Shown piece by piece: positions 9,883 through 22,533 of a stretch of 64,000 nucleotides of DNA. Origin of the DNA: Metallyticus violacea (lineage: Eukaryota > Arthropoda > Insecta > Mantodea > Metallyticidae); the NCBI GenBank assembly GCA_030762175.1, contig CM060833.1, forward strand, positions 156,857,501 through 156,921,500, given 5' to 3'. The stretch's first letter is position 1. Each line of letters begins with the position of its first letter. Position numbers and translations under genes: made by a program. The notes under the pieces are model-generated. The model was not told the DNA's origin, did not search any database, and was given only the letters and a program-made list of their open reading frames with translations.

Positions 9883-12512
9883 TTAAAAATGCTTTTTTGA
9901 GACACAGAATTAGAAGAAAAGAAAATGCGTGTAATTTATTACAATGAAGGTACACTCTAACAACAACAATGTAACAGTTTGTTGAATGAACAATAATAGC
10001 TACATACATGCTTTACTTGTAGAAAAATGACTTATACTCTACTTGTCATAGGCACACATTTAGGATCAATATTTTCTTCTTCAATCTGTCTTCGTTTTCT
10101 TCTTTCTTGTCTCTCACCATCTTCGTTTTCTTTTCTCTCATCTATTTTTTTTTTGGGGGGGGGGACCACGTAAGCCACTGATTTGGATCATTCGATACTT
10201 GAGACATAGCATCAGAGAAAAAAATCGAAAACTACTTTTTACACCAATATATTTTCAACAATACCTCTCACTTAAACGACTTCCAAAACAACGGCGCGAG
10301 TAGCTGCATGGATGGCAATAGTCATACAAGTTAACAAACGTTAAATATCACGTAAACAATTTACAGCACTCTAGCAGGAGTAAAGACACAGTTTAATTAA
10401 AGTATAATAATAAGCTACTGAGAAGTGCACCATTGTCGACAACAATGGAAAAAGGCAATAAGAGACCACTGAAGGGGTCAATGTACGTTTTCAAGAGTTT
10501 CCTCATACATTTTAATCATTGGCTAAAAGCTCTCCTTCCTCTGTATAGAATTTAGTTTCAGGCCCACGCTGAACATATTTTTAATTTCACAAGAAAATCA
10601 GGAAATGTTCTTGATATTTTTGCAGTCTATTCTCAAAGTAAAAAGAAAAACATCGCTATTATAAAGTGCTTAACTCTAGTGGGTATAAATAAACTATTAA
10701 ACGGTTAAATAGTTTAAATGTTTAATAATTTAATATGGAACATGTAAGATTATTCATGTTTTTTTTTTTTTAATTTAACTGCATTACACCTATTTTAGTA
10801 GATGTATTAGTTTGAGTGATTCTCTATATGGCTTAATAAGGCAGTTTCATTGACATTTTCCTCTTAACCTTACTGGTAACATTGACATCAATATAACCCC
10901 AAAAGCAAATTTGAAATAAAAATCTCCGCCTCAAAATATATTACTTTATCCCTCTGAGTCAATTGTATCCAATGATATTTTTATTAATTTTTATATTTTC
11001 AAACACATTAACATCTATTCGTTATTTTTGAACTGAATACCAATGAGATCTATGTGCCCTCATTCAAAATTGGTATTTTTCTTTGAATGTAATGTTATAA
11101 AAGAGTAAAGCTGACCGTTACTTTGAACGTCTGTTTACGAAGCATGCGCAACAATGAAAATAACATTTCCCGCTTAGTTGCTATCCATTGTTAAGGTTTG
11201 TTGTCTGAGCTGTTATTAGTGTTTTGCCTTAGTGTGCTGTACAATTATATTATTTCAGTAGTCCAGAAATAGAAGCAATTTTGAATTAAGAAGAGAAATA
11301 TAGTGAAGGAACATGGGGCTACTGATGCTATTATAACTGAAGATAGTGAATCGATTGAAAATTCTGATGATGTTGGAGATTAGAAGCTGCTGTTCCTGAA
11401 GTTGTAAACATTTCAAATTTGAATGCTTTGAAGTTAATACTTGGGAGGGGGGGGCAAAGTGTGGACAATAAACAGAAAACATCCCTAAAATTGCATAAAA
11501 CGTTCTTCTTTGGTCTGTAAACAACATTAAGAGTTGCTTTGTTTCAAATGTAAGGACGTTTTAAGATGGAGGAAAAATGTGCTTATATACATAGTTTTCA
11601 AAGTAAAAATGTGTGATATTGTGCCATTTCATTAAAACAATTGCAATACTAGCAATATATCCCATGTAAATCACTTGGATTCTTTATGCCTCCAGTGGTA
11701 TTCAGTGAAACAAAGAAAATCTGGCAGTAGGAAGGTTAATATAAATACTATTTTACTGGCTTTCGGGAAAAAAAAAAAAAAAAAAACTAGTCCTCTTGAG
11801 CTAGAAGTGTTAACTCTATTTATTTTGTGACATTATTTTTTATTTATAAAGGGTGACTTGAAATAGAAATACTGTCCCTCTCAAAAGAAGTATTTGCTGC
11901 CGATTTCATGTCCATTTCAACTGCAAGTTTGTATCAAGGTTGTGCCAATTTGACTTGTGGCTTCGTATTAGCTTAGTAATGTTAGCCGTGGGTAGTTTCG
12001 TGAAAGGCCGTTCTCCCAAGTGTTTTGAAACTGTTTCCGTTTCGGTGTCCCGAGGTTTTACTCGGATTTTATTTTCGTTTCACGTGCATGCTCTTCCTCC
12101 CCCCCCCCCCCCCCCTCCGCCAACTACTACCAATTTTGTAAACCTAAAGTAGCAAACATTTCTCCTCGGTTAATTTAATTTGAAATGTTCTGCTTTAGAA
12201 TTATTTCGAGAAAGACCAGCCCTACAAGTTCATTTTGTATAGGACACGTTGTTCAAAATAAAAGCAATAAGCATGGCTCATTTCTATTCCACTTAACAGA
12301 TCTGATTGAGCTTTACTAGAGAATCGATGATGGAAAAACGAAATGCTAACATACCTTGGATTTAGTCTGAAATCTGAATTAGAAAGGAATAATTGCCAGA
12401 GTTGTGTTGCTGATCAATGCACAAATGGCGCAGATAAAGCGATACAAAGAACGTTTTTATTTTCTTCTTTCTTGCGTTTTGTGTCATTTTAAAAATAAAC
12501 CCATTTATATAA
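9883..12512. other. Long unassigned AT-rich stretch
   Basis: No transposon, SINE or gene was recognised. At 11300-11400 a short acidic reading (ITEDSESIENSDDVGD) occurs in a frame soon broken by stops. An old piggyBac-like start is conceivable but not supported by further motifs. Homopolymers lie at 10150 (G), 11770 (A) and 12099-12115 (C). Confidence 0.4.
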
Positions 12513-12921
12513 GTGGGGTACGGGGTTCCGACCCCTTCAGGCCTCTGCGGACCCTAAAAAAATATCCTTGGTAGTACTGCCGTTACTAGAAGTGCACCTG
12601 GCCCGACATCCCAGCTCTAGTGTATTCTTGACACTCGGGAGTGTTGAGCACACTGCAGCGGATTGGTGAGTTTTATGCAAATGCTCGAGTTTCCTACCTG
12701 TAGAGTTATGGTGCTTGCAGTTGCTTTCGGCCACAAATAGTGAAACTTGTAGCCTTGAAGGATAGCGTTGGAGCATGCAAGTTAATTGTGCTTACCCGTA
12801 GAGTGCATCTCGGAGCTTCTAGAGCTCCAGTGCCGAGTTAACTCCCGAGCGATAACGGAGAAAACCGAAGGCAGTACACTTTCAGAGATATAGCTAGATA
12901 ATAACGCTCTCAAGTACCACG

Positions 12922-12985
12922 GCATGATAGCTCAGACGGTTAGAACGTCATGCCTTACTTGTGATTTCAAATCCTCACATACTGA
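12922..12985 (+). repeat. tRNA-like SINE-C head, left arm
   Basis: The A-box-like TAGCTCAGACGGTTAG is followed at normal spacing by a degenerate B-box (GATTTCAAATCCTC). It lies in the left arm and reads toward the palindrome centre. Confidence 0.6.
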
Positions 12986-13511
12986 TGCTTTTTTTCTACC
13001 GAAGTTAAAGGAGATTTTCCACTATTACTAGCTAACATAGTACCATACACTAGCATATTCACTTCCACCCCAGTCATGAAAGGTCAGTTTAGGAGACCAC
13101 TGCCGGCCTATCCATCGGGCGGAGTGATTTGATCGTGTGCCAACCACTCTGGGTAGAGAAGAGAACCTCATTTTAACTGTAACTGCGAAACTTTCTTATT
13201 AAATTCGTATGTAGCACTCAGAGGCTGTGCTCATGCGAAAAGTTATTTGTAGTACCGCACTTCTTTCAATAATATATATTTAATTTAATTTAATAAGGGG
13301 GTTGCGCAGTTACAGTTAAAATGTTCTCTTCTCTACCCAGAGTGGTTGGCACACGATCAAATCACTCCGCTGATGGAGAGGCCGGCAGTGGTCTCCTAAG
13401 CCGACCTTCCATGACTAGGGTGGAAGTGAGTATGGTGCATGGTACTATGTTAGCGAGTAATGGTGGAAAATCTCCTTCAACTCCGGCATAAAAAAAAAAC
13501 TACAACACCAG

Positions 13512-13578
13512 GATGTGAGAATTCGAAACCACAACTAAGGCATGACTCTCTAACCGTCTGAGCTATCATTCTGTGGTG
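13512..13578 (-). repeat. tRNA-like SINE-C head, right arm
   Basis: On the minus strand TAGCTCAGACGGTTAGAG and GGTTTCGAATTCTC form a better-preserved A-box/B-box pair. It is the mirror copy of the unit at 12922 and also reads toward the centre. Confidence 0.65.
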
Positions 13579-14003
13579 TATAAGAGCGTTATTATCTAAC
13601 TGTATCTCTGAAAACTCACGACCTTCGGTTTTCTCCGCTATCTCTCGGGAGTGACTCGGCACTTGAGCTCTAGAAGCTCCGAGATGCACTCTATGGGTAA
13701 GGATATTTACTTGTATACTCCAGCGCTATCCTGCAAGGCTACCAGTTTCATGGTATGGATGGCCCTAAAACAGCTGCAATCACCATAACTCTACAGGTAG
13801 GAAACTAACATTTGCATATAGCGCACCAATCCGCTGCAGTGGGCTCAACACTCGCGAGTGTCAAGAATACGCTAACGCACAGAGTACAACCCAACGGAAG
13901 ACTCCCTGAAGAGCCGGGATGTCCGGCCAGGTGCACTTCTAGTAAGGATATTTTTTCAGGGTCCGCAGAGGTCTGAAGGGGTCGGTAACCCCCCCCCCCC
14001 CAC

Positions 14004-14535
14004 TTCATCCTGCGGTATTACAGGGGTAATATAAACTTTTCCGGCTAGCTTTAGCACACCTCCTCAAGCACCTCACATACCAGCAGTGCAAAGTACACAC
14101 AAGTGCTACAAGCGTAAATTGTTGGAACTCCACTCCCTTCCATGTCTCGGCAGTTAGTCCAAAGCTAAGAATGTCGAGAAACTGTAGAACAATCGAGTCA
14201 GTTACAGTTACTAAACGCGGAAAGAATGCACCCTTGACATAAGAGAAATCGGACATTTCTATTGTGGCCGCATGACAGACATCACTTTTATATGCTTTAA
14301 CTATGAAACCAAATGCTGTCAATGCTCGCTGATATTTCGTAACATTTATCAATTAATTTCGCAAGATAGACTTTCACGGCCGGCATTATAATTAAAACAG
14401 TTCAAATATTCCGCGCTGTTTTGCCGTGTTCCGCTAGTTTTTAACTGTTTTGATTAAGTAAGTCAACTATGTTCGTTCTAAGCATCTGCTTTTCGATTTT
14501 CTACTTGCTCCAGACCAATGCTTTAGTATACTCTG
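14004..14535. other. Unassigned stretch with 115-codon frame
   Basis: A minus-strand open frame at 14005-14352 is not recognised and has no splice or promoter context. Nothing else is visible. Confidence 0.35.
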
Positions 14536-14555
14536 AAAACACACACACTCTCTCG

Positions 14556-14839
14556 TACCGCCACGGTGGCCGAGTTGTTAAGGCACAGACTCGTGAGCAG
14601 GAGGTCTGGGGTTCGAATCCCACCAGAACCTTCCTCCCTGAGGTTTTTTTTTCCAGCTTTTCCTCAGTCCTCATAAATGGCAAATGCAGGGGAGGTACCC
14701 TAAACTTAGGCCTGGAACGTTTCCTTCCTTAAAAATAATCCTTTCCCGATATATCATTTCATTTCATGTATCACCAGTGTCCACCCTCTGTAGTGCCTCA
14801 GAAGTAAAAACGGGCGTTAAACATAATTAACCCCCCTAA
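14556..14839 (+). repeat. SINE-B copy with 20-bp TSD
   Basis: A full SINE-B (GTACCGCCACGGTGGCCGAG to GCGTTAAACATAATT). It is flanked by near-identical 20-bp copies of AAAACACACACACTCT+TCG at 14536-14555 and 14840-14859, differing at one base. This is clear evidence of target-primed insertion. Confidence 0.95.
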
Positions 14840-14887
14840 AAAACACACACACTCTGTCGACTATGCAATGGGTCCAACACAAATCTG

Positions 14888-15025
14888 CTGGACTGTTGAT
14901 CCCGTATCGTAGGTTTATGGCATGTGAAACAACCCTAAACCTGCAAGAAGAGGCCTCTGATCGGCCGTTTCACGCCCTGAATTGAATGGGACGCTAATGA
15001 TCAAAGAGGTTATAGAGCATGCTTA

Positions 15026-15026
<1 letters not shown>
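14888..15026 (+). repeat. SINE-A copy, 5' truncated
   Basis: Only the body from the GATCCCGTATCG hairpin onwards is present, with GAATTGAATGGGACGCTAATG. The tail passes straight into an (AAT)n array at 15025-15066. Confidence 0.85.

Positions 15027-15066
<40 letters not shown>
15025..15066. repeat. (AAT)n microsatellite
   Basis: A pure AAT array grown from the A-rich tail of the adjoining SINE-A. Confidence 0.95.
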
Positions 15067-15068
<2 letters not shown>

Positions 15069-16019
15069 TGCTTGAGAACGGCGGACCTTATTTGACTGGC
15101 ATATAGTTAAACCGATTTAAGTGAAATAACTGGCGAGTTTTTCGCTATGCTGCTACAATTTGAAAGCGTGTTTACATGGACTTCTTTGCTTTTCTCTGAA
15201 GTCTTTTTTAGTTTCGGTAAATGCAGAGCGTTAGTGAAAAGTCGATTTAAACATAATATCACAATATGTCTGCAAGTTTGAAAGGGGGAAAAAAAAGATA
15301 ATGACCAGAGATGTTAAAGAGCGTCCGTAAATAAACCAAACTGAAGGAAAAAATACATAAACAGGATTAATTATTCAAGGTCACTGTTATTTACGTAAAA
15401 TCTAAGAGTAAATTCAAACATAATGTGGTTTAGCACGCATGCGTACGAACTTTCATAGCTCCGTGAATATTAGTACATTTTATTTCGGTATACAAAACAG
15501 TCGTGGGTTCGTTGGTTGGGCTTGTGAAATTGAAATATTATGGAAGCTCATAGAAATAAAGAGTTTTTACCGAGTCGCATAGATTTTGAAGATCCCCGGG
15601 GTTGCTGAGGATATCCCAGCAGCAGTAGCAGAGCATGACGGATCACGGCAGGGGAGCCTTCTGTCTCTGTCGGGGCGGTTCCCCTTAGGCTTCTGTCCAG
15701 CCAGGAGAGAGATGGCAACCCTGCACTGGACTTGACCCTTCAGTGTGTGCGTCTTTCCATTTGTCTTCTTCCTCTTAGGCGGACGGGCACCGTATCGTCG
15801 TCAGCAGACATACATCGTATCCTGTTGCTCCACCGAGGATTTAAAGGCAGTTTTCAGACAGTAGGTCTTGCTTTATTAGTCATTCACCAGAAGGACGCTA
15901 AAATCTAACGTAGCGGTCTTGTATAATGGCACTTAAAGAAAACTTTCACGACCAACTAGAATAGTGATTAACATCAAAAATATTTATTTTTCAATATATG
16001 TGCTAATATTAGATCTAAC
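15067..16019. other. Unassigned; SINE-A tail scrap and GC-rich island
   Basis: 15298-15339 is an isolated SINE-A 3' end (AGATGTTAAAGAGCGTCC). 15590-15850 is GC-rich with a strong splice-acceptor-like TTTGTCTTCTTCCTCTTAG at about 15759-15777. The following frame GRAPYRRQQTYIVSCC ends at a stop after 27 codons. This could be a terminal exon but cannot be assigned. Confidence 0.35.
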
Positions 16020-16028
16020 TTTGAAAAG

Positions 16029-16293
16029 TCGGTCCTGGTGGTGTAGTGGTTACCATACTTGCCTCCTAAACCCAAGATCGCAGGTTCGATCCAGGCCAGG
16101 ACCGATGGATTATTTCGGGCGTAAAAATCCTAAGTATGGCTTCCTTCGGAAGTGAAGTAAATCCGTAGGTCCCGTGTCGTGCATTTACGGCACGATAAAG
16201 AATCTCAAGCCTGAAAAAAGAGGCATCTGAGTAAAATTTGTCGATGACCTGAGATGTTAAAGAGTGTCCGTAAATAAATCAAATAAAAATTTT
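16029..16293 (+). repeat. SINE-A copy, internally shortened
   Basis: The intact head TCGGTCCTGGTGGTGTAGTGG and body are followed by a deletion of the GCCGTTTCACGCC segment just before GATGACCTGAG. A TTTGAAAAG duplication lies at 16020-16028 and 16294-16302. Confidence 0.9.
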
Positions 16294-16321
16294 TTTGAAA
16301 AGATGGGGAAAGTTAGGGATA

Positions 16322-16322
16322 T

Positions 16323-16394
<72 letters not shown>

Positions 16395-16405
16395 CATAAT
16401 AATAA
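16322..16405. repeat. (AAT)n microsatellite
   Basis: A long AAT array with one C interruption, shortly downstream of a SINE-A tail. Confidence 0.95.
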
Positions 16406-16879
16406 CCTTAAGAAAGAGAAATTAAATGAAAACAATTATTAATTAATTAATTCAGAACAATTGTAGATACTAAAAATTAAATCTGCTTTAATGTATGGTC
16501 AGATGAAATGGAATATTTCAGTTCTGATTGGATTGTTCCTTCTATTGATGGTAGCACAGAGAAATACACAACCAATGGCGTCATATGAAACATTTACAAG
16601 ACAAAGTACATTATTGCATATACACGAAAGGTGGCTTAACAACTTTCTACGGAGAGTCTGTGTAAAAGGCGAAAATTTTTGTTCTCAAAATATAAAAAAA
16701 CTACAAGGTTTGGGCTGTTTTGAGCCTGCTTCTGTGGTTTCAGAGCAGGCAACCGTTTTCTTCAACAATTTCCATTCCTCAGCGTCTCTAGGATTGCATT
16801 GGAATGCCAGTTTTTATAACAATCGGCTATCGGTTATCTATTCTATTGTCGTTACGCTTTTTCATCACTACTTTGTGTT

Positions 16880-17430
16880 TCCAGTTCTTCACCTATAGTC
16901 AAACTTTTTGTTTTGTATCCAATAAAGTGCATACTTTAGCATGTTCAAGGAACATCTCCGCAAATACTCCTGTACATTTGCAATTGCTCTTAATTTGATG
17001 CAAACCGCTGGCCAGCGAGAGTTTTAACTTTTGGGACAGATAGAAGTCGGAGGTCAAGTCTGAGAAGTAGGGAGAATATCCCAACAATTTATTCTCTCAA
17101 TTTTTCCCGTCTGTAAAACATTTTTGTAAGTGGGTGCATCTTCTTGATGAAAGAGTATATTTTTCTTTTGCAAACAGGACTTTTCTCATCCATTTTTTAT
17201 ATTTAGTTGGTTTAAAATATTAGAATAGTACTCCTGGTTATGGTTTTTACCCTTCTAAATATAATCAATTCGTAAAAGTCCTTAAGCATCCTTAAAATCC
17301 TATGCCGTAGCATTTCCTGCATGTAGAACAGATTTTTCATCTTCTTTGGTCCTGGACATCAGACTGCTGTTCACTGTTTTGACTGCTTTTCGGTGGTTTA
17401 TCCAAAGATATAAATGGAAACATAAAATTA
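16880..17430 (-). pseudogene. Decayed mariner transposase
   Basis: Read on the minus strand from about 17410, the pieces follow mariner order. They are LDKPPKSSQNSEQQS (the KPQSKQW region), VKTITRS with LNQLNIKNG (the ITGEYY..L region), FIKKMHPLTKMF (equivalent to HDNAPPHT) and FSDLTSDFYLSQKLKLSLAS (equivalent to YSPDLAPSDFHLFPKLK). Several frameshifts and stops separate them. No inverted repeats were found. The subfamily differs from the AGGTCCATAAG mariners elsewhere in the window. Confidence 0.7.
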
Positions 17431-20400
17431 GTTCTCTTGCTATTGAAATGCTACAAATACTGATGGGATGTTTTCATACGAATGCTTTTTCCGTCTACTG
17501 GCGGCCATTTTACGCAGTCTTTTTTTTTTTCTTCTTTCTCGTAAACAATTCATGTAAAACAATATAACGTATATGTTCCTTTGAAATTCTGTAACCTCAG
17601 TAATTTCACACATTTTAACTCGCCGATCAATTAATACCATATCAATTATCATGTATTTGTCCCTTGTTGTGTCACGCGGGTCATCTTCAAGGTTGGTATG
17701 ACCATATTTAAATTCAGCAACTCACTTTTAATCATGATAAATGAAAGATAAGAATCTCCATAAACTTTTTTAAAGTTTTGTACGAATGAATTTCCTCTTT
17801 TATTACAGCACAATACTAAATTTAATGCATTTTGTGGAATATGCATAACATCCTTGCTCTAGAAAGCTGTTTTAAATAAACTTTTTGAAACAATAACTAG
17901 ATATTTCAAATGAACGCATAAGAAAAACCTACCAACGTAAAACACAAGTATCTTGCCAATTGCACGGTCATCTAGGTCGAGGACGGGTAAAGCAATAAAT
18001 TGGGACTAACTCCTTTATTGATTTCATTTCCTTTAGCCCATAGTATACCAAAGTTCTGTTTGGAATCAATCTGGACCAAATTGCGGAATCGACATTTAAG
18101 AATCACGCAGATATTTTTGCTGCATCTCAGATCCTATGCTTTTTCCTAACTTCATTCTCTAAGGGAATGGAGAATTATTGTAATGTATGCCCTCCCAATT
18201 CAAATGAAAGTTAATATCTGAATTTTTAGAACGCCAAGTACCAATATAACATTAACTTTTTCGAAGGAAAAAAACGAATGCCTCTGATTGACCCTTGGCA
18301 ATTCTTGGGAGGAACAGTCTTGCCCCTTCATGCTTCACCAAATTTAATTTCCTCGCTGGAAGGGTCTGATTTGGGTGTGTAATGATTAATATTTACTTAT
18401 AAGTTTATGTTTTATTTATTTATTGTTTTGTTACTGGTTTAAGAAATGGTAAAATAATAAAAAGACGCTTAATGAAATGTGCTGTATTTTTTAAACTCTT
18501 TCTGTTTTAACAATTATACAGAAAAAGTTAAGTGACTACATTTTTCTAACAATTTATTTATTTTGTAAAATTTAATATGCCTTAGCAATGTATTTTATAT
18601 AAAATACATAGGTATAAACTTGCCCATTAACCAATTTTGACTAAGGCAGGATAGTACATTCCAACCCCATCTCGGGCACATGTATTTATTGCACAAAAGC
18701 ATCGTAACAAAAAAGAAATCCTGTTGTAAAGTCCTAACGCTTTGCTGATGCCCGAAATCAGCGTAACATTGAAAAGGAAACTTAGTAATATAAAGAGAAT
18801 GTTTAATTTCGTTCAACCATGTTTTAAATATAAATATTAAAATTATAAAATTAATATAAAATGTGCCTTATTTAAAAATGATAAATTTCCATATACAAAA
18901 ACTACTAAAAAATAATATAAAAACCACATAATTAGAACGCAATGTTCCAGTTCATTTGAAATCATTGATCACAACCCCCAAATTTATTCGTTGGAAAACC
19001 TGAAAATAAATATAAAAATATATATCAATTACATGTATCCTTAAAACTATTCCGACACATATAAGGTTTCTTTTACTTGTAATAACACATGTTGGCAAAG
19101 AATTTAGCAAGTTTAGGCTGCCACTCCTTGTTTTGACGAGTACGTTCTTCGGGGCTTCTAAGAAACGATGGTTCTCCAAGTTGGCATCTCATGTAACACT
19201 TGCGGTGACGTGGGCCCTTGCTTTTCCTCGAACTACAGCTTGTATTGTACTGCCCTAAGAGTTTGCCTTTTGGTAGAAGTGCTGCGGCGCTTCTAGCACG
19301 ATCAACAACCACTTGCTGCGGAAGAAGGAAGCGTGTGTTGATTTTTACCTCCATAGAGCAACCATCGTACTGCAGATTGGAGGATCAGGAAGTAGAGACC
19401 AGGCTTCTTAAAGCAGTGGGAAGTACTGCCAAAATCGACTTTTTTTTTTAACGAGAACGCATAATACAGTAGGAATTATTTAGTTTGATGAAAACACGTT
19501 TAAAATAAACTGGCATTTTTTCTTGCTTTTAAGGTTTTTTCATCTTGGTTTATTTTATATAGCATTATATTTGTTCACTTAAATTATGTGTTATTATGGT
19601 GACCTGGTATTCCCTGTTCTGCTTAGCGTTCCTCTTTTCAAGAAACCTTTGCCGTAAAATGCAACGGAATGAATGAATATTAATGTGCTGGTTGGCTAAG
19701 AGGAATGTTATCATGTCAGTTTCTGGTACGGCTAATTTGTTCCACATGAACTTCCAGCACACCTTGCTGCTGAATTCTCGATTGAAAAACGAAGGTAATG
19801 AGAACCAAAAGAGTTCCCTGCTGCCTACAGCATTTGGAAGGAACAACCTTTACTTATGTTTTGCTGCCAGTATAAACAAGAAGAGTGTACTTTAAAGCCT
19901 TATCCGATAGCAATTTGGGGTTAACGAAATGAGGCATTTTGGCACCAACGAAGTCTGCGGTCGAAATCACGCTTCTGAGTGAGTTAGCAACCCATGACGG
20001 AACGGCGATGAAGAGCAGAGTGGTAGATTGGCAGCCCCCTGCGTTATAATACAGATAAATAAGGAAGGGAGGTTTTACAGTGGGCCATCAGCAAAGCGTC
20101 AATATTTTTCTTGAGCGTAGTGCTATAAATAACCAACTGGCTCTACGTCACGCTGAGAAACATTTGTTTTCAACTAGAGCGGTGCAAAAAGGGGAGGGGG
20201 TTAGGTTGTGTGCGTGTACGTATATATATACACGTTACTCACTAAAAATGGCGTATCCACTGTATGTATGTATATATGTATTATCGAGTGTGGTGGAAAG
20301 GAAGTGACGTGAAAAGCCAGGTTTGGGGGGAGAGACCCGAATATCGTGTGTATGTGTGTCTGTCTGTGTTCCCCTAATACACCTGCCCGCCTGTTTCCCT

Positions 20401-20714
20401 GGATACAGGTGCAGGCCCACTACAAACTGCTGGGAACAAAGGCCTGACAACCCCCTCCCCACACCCGCCAGGATAAACAGGCCTATACGCGGGGCCTCCC
20501 ACCATACTCCGCTCTACGGCATTCCGCATCAACAGGATCCAGTTGCACGCAACGTAAGAGGTCCCGTTGTTTTGTATGATGTTATCCAAATATGCTTTTT
20601 ATTAGCTGCAGGCAACATTAACTTGTAGGAAGCAGCAAATAATGATAAATTTAGTAATAAGGTGAAGTAAGGGATTAAAGTAATAGCATTGAAGTCGGAA
20701 CCTCACTGCTTTAA
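17431..20714. other. Long unassigned AT-rich stretch
   Basis: No repeat family or gene was recognised. A 93-codon minus-strand frame (19073-19354) ending FFANMCYYK is Lys/Arg/Cys-rich but unmatched. 20380-20570 is GC-rich with open frames on both strands and no diagnostic content. Confidence 0.35.
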
Positions 20715-20956
20715 ATGTGTCATAGTGGTAACCATAATTGCATCGTAGACCCAAGATCATGGGTTCAATCCCGAGCTGAATTGGTTGATTATTTTCGTGC
20801 CTTAAAAATTTAAGTATGCCTTCCTTCAGGAGGGAAGTAGATTTACGGCATGTAAAAGAACCTCAAGCCTGAAAGGAGAAACCTCTGAACATAATTCATC
20901 GGACATTTCACCTACTAAATTGATGATCTGAGATGATAAAAAAACAATAAATAATA
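20715..20956 (+). repeat. SINE-A copy, strongly diverged
   Basis: The head CATAGTGGTAACCATAATTGC, the B-box GGGTTCAATCCC, and body blocks AAAGAACCTCAAGCCTGAAAGG and GATCTGAGATG remain. Part of the hairpin region is deleted. This is one of the oldest copies here. Confidence 0.8.
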
Positions 20957-22279
20957 ACTGCTTTAAATTACTCAACGAGATAGAGCATAATGTATATATA
21001 AAATATGAAGTTTGGATAAGAAATGTGGTAGGATAGCCACACATCTCAAACTGTCGTTGCAAACGTCTGCTTTGCATGGTGATTTTAGAAGTACACTATC
21101 TGACTATTGCAGAACAAGGACTAGTGTTCGTTATGCAATTAATATGAAGTTGTGGAACTGAATGCAGCATTTGATACAACGGAACTTTGCTGCATGGGTA
21201 ACGTTTATGTAGCACGCCGGGAAGATACCCCTTCTGTCTCTCTTTATGCTTTTATGCTTTCTGTCTCGCTCGCTCTACGCCATGCACCTCTATGTATGTG
21301 TGTGCGTGTGTACGGAGGGTGCGGCGACCCACCCATTCTCTTACCTTTCCTCCCGCACCCCGCTATACCTAAACACCCTACCTACCTTTAGGTCTTGTGT
21401 TTTTTGTAACTCATTTTTTTGCTCGCGCCTCCCCACCCACCTGGATATTGCCGGAGCCAGCTAGGGTGGCGTAAGAAGAAGGGACTACAGCGAGAAAGGA
21501 ATGGAGAGGGCTGGGGAAAGGTATTTTACCCCAGAAAAAGAAAAACGAAAATAATAATAATAAAAAGGAAGATTGGGAGGGGGGGGTCTAGTTCCTGTGT
21601 CCAACTCGTGCAGGCAGCTCCAGCACTCAAGGGTTGGCGGAGGAGGGGTACATAAAAGTGAACACAATGTGCAGCGCCCGAGGCCAAGCCGTCTCTAGCC
21701 CTTTCTTCCTTTGTTTCTCTTACCTTTCTCGAATACGTCAATTTGGAAAAAGTTTACCTCCCGCAAGATGATCGGCCAGGTTTTAAGATGTGCTGAACAC
21801 TAAGGAACAGAAGCTGCGTGAATCATGAAGAAGGAAGAGATAATTGCAGTTAATAAGAGCTGAGTTTTCATTTTCCCGATATGAAGGGAGACCAAGACCA
21901 TATGACAAATGTATTGGCTAGGAAGTCAATTCTTAGAGAAGGTGCAGTTGATGTATAGGCATAGCAACCCGATCTCTGAGCTCTGAAGGTGAAGGAAAGT
22001 GATAGAAGAATGTTGCAACAGTATGCCATGTCTGCATTGGTGACAGAATGTTTAGAAAGAGTGATGAACAAAGCACGGCCGTCACCGATAAAATGGTGAG
22101 TCAGGCTTATGCCGTTACTCTGAAAATAGGCATATTTCTGTACAAGGGAATTAATTGGACATCTCAGCATTGGGTGCGTACATGTCACTGTCGTGGAGCT
22201 TTTCAAATGTCATGTGTTTGTGCACAGTGGAGGATATGTGTGGAGACTTGGAGGCACGTTTTGTTATGGGATGAAAAGT
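20957..22279. other. Unassigned stretch
   Basis: GC-richer around 21250-21700 (pyrimidine- and purine-rich runs), with open frames on both strands that look compositional. The 112-codon minus-strand frame at 21868-22206 is not recognised. Confidence 0.35.
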
Positions 22280-22533
22280 AAAGCCAATATCGCGGGTTCA
22301 ATCCCGGCCAGGATCGATAGACTTTTTTCGGGCGTAAAAATCCTAAGTATGGCTTCCTTCGGAAGGAAAGTAAAGCCGTGGATCCCGTGTCGTGAATTTA
22401 CGGCACGATAAAGAACCTCAAGACTGAAAGAAGAGACCTCTGAGCAAAATTTGTCAGCTGTTTCACGCCCTGATTTGAATGGGACGTTGATGACCTGAGA
22501 TGTTAAAGAGCTTCCATAAATAAAACAAATCAA
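22280..22533 (+). repeat. SINE-A copy, 5' truncated in the tRNA head
   Basis: Starts inside the head (AGCCAATATCGCGGGTTCAA) and retains the complete body and tail, ending AAATAAAACAAATCAAC. Confidence 0.9.

Larger units (their letters stand above)
12513..14003. repeat. Large imperfect palindrome (inverted repeat, ~700-bp arms)
   Basis: The left arm is about 12513-13205 and the right arm about 13287-14003, with a spacer of about 80 bp. Reading the right arm backwards reproduces the left in order. Shared blocks are the GTGGGG edge, ACCCCTTCAG, CTCTGCGGACCCT, AGAAGTGCACCTGG, GAGTGTTGAGC, GATGCACTCTA, the tRNA-like unit, CTAACATAG, the GGTAGAGAAGAGAAC block and TTTTAACTGTAACTGCG. The arms differ by substitutions and small indels, so this is an old structure and not an assembly artefact of identical sequence. 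No protein is encoded. A foldback transposon or an inverted duplication around SINE-C are the alternatives. Confidence 0.85.

Noticed and set aside
11290..11780. piggyBac-like transposase start
   Set aside because: Only a short acidic run is readable. No TTAA-flanked ends or catalytic blocks were found.
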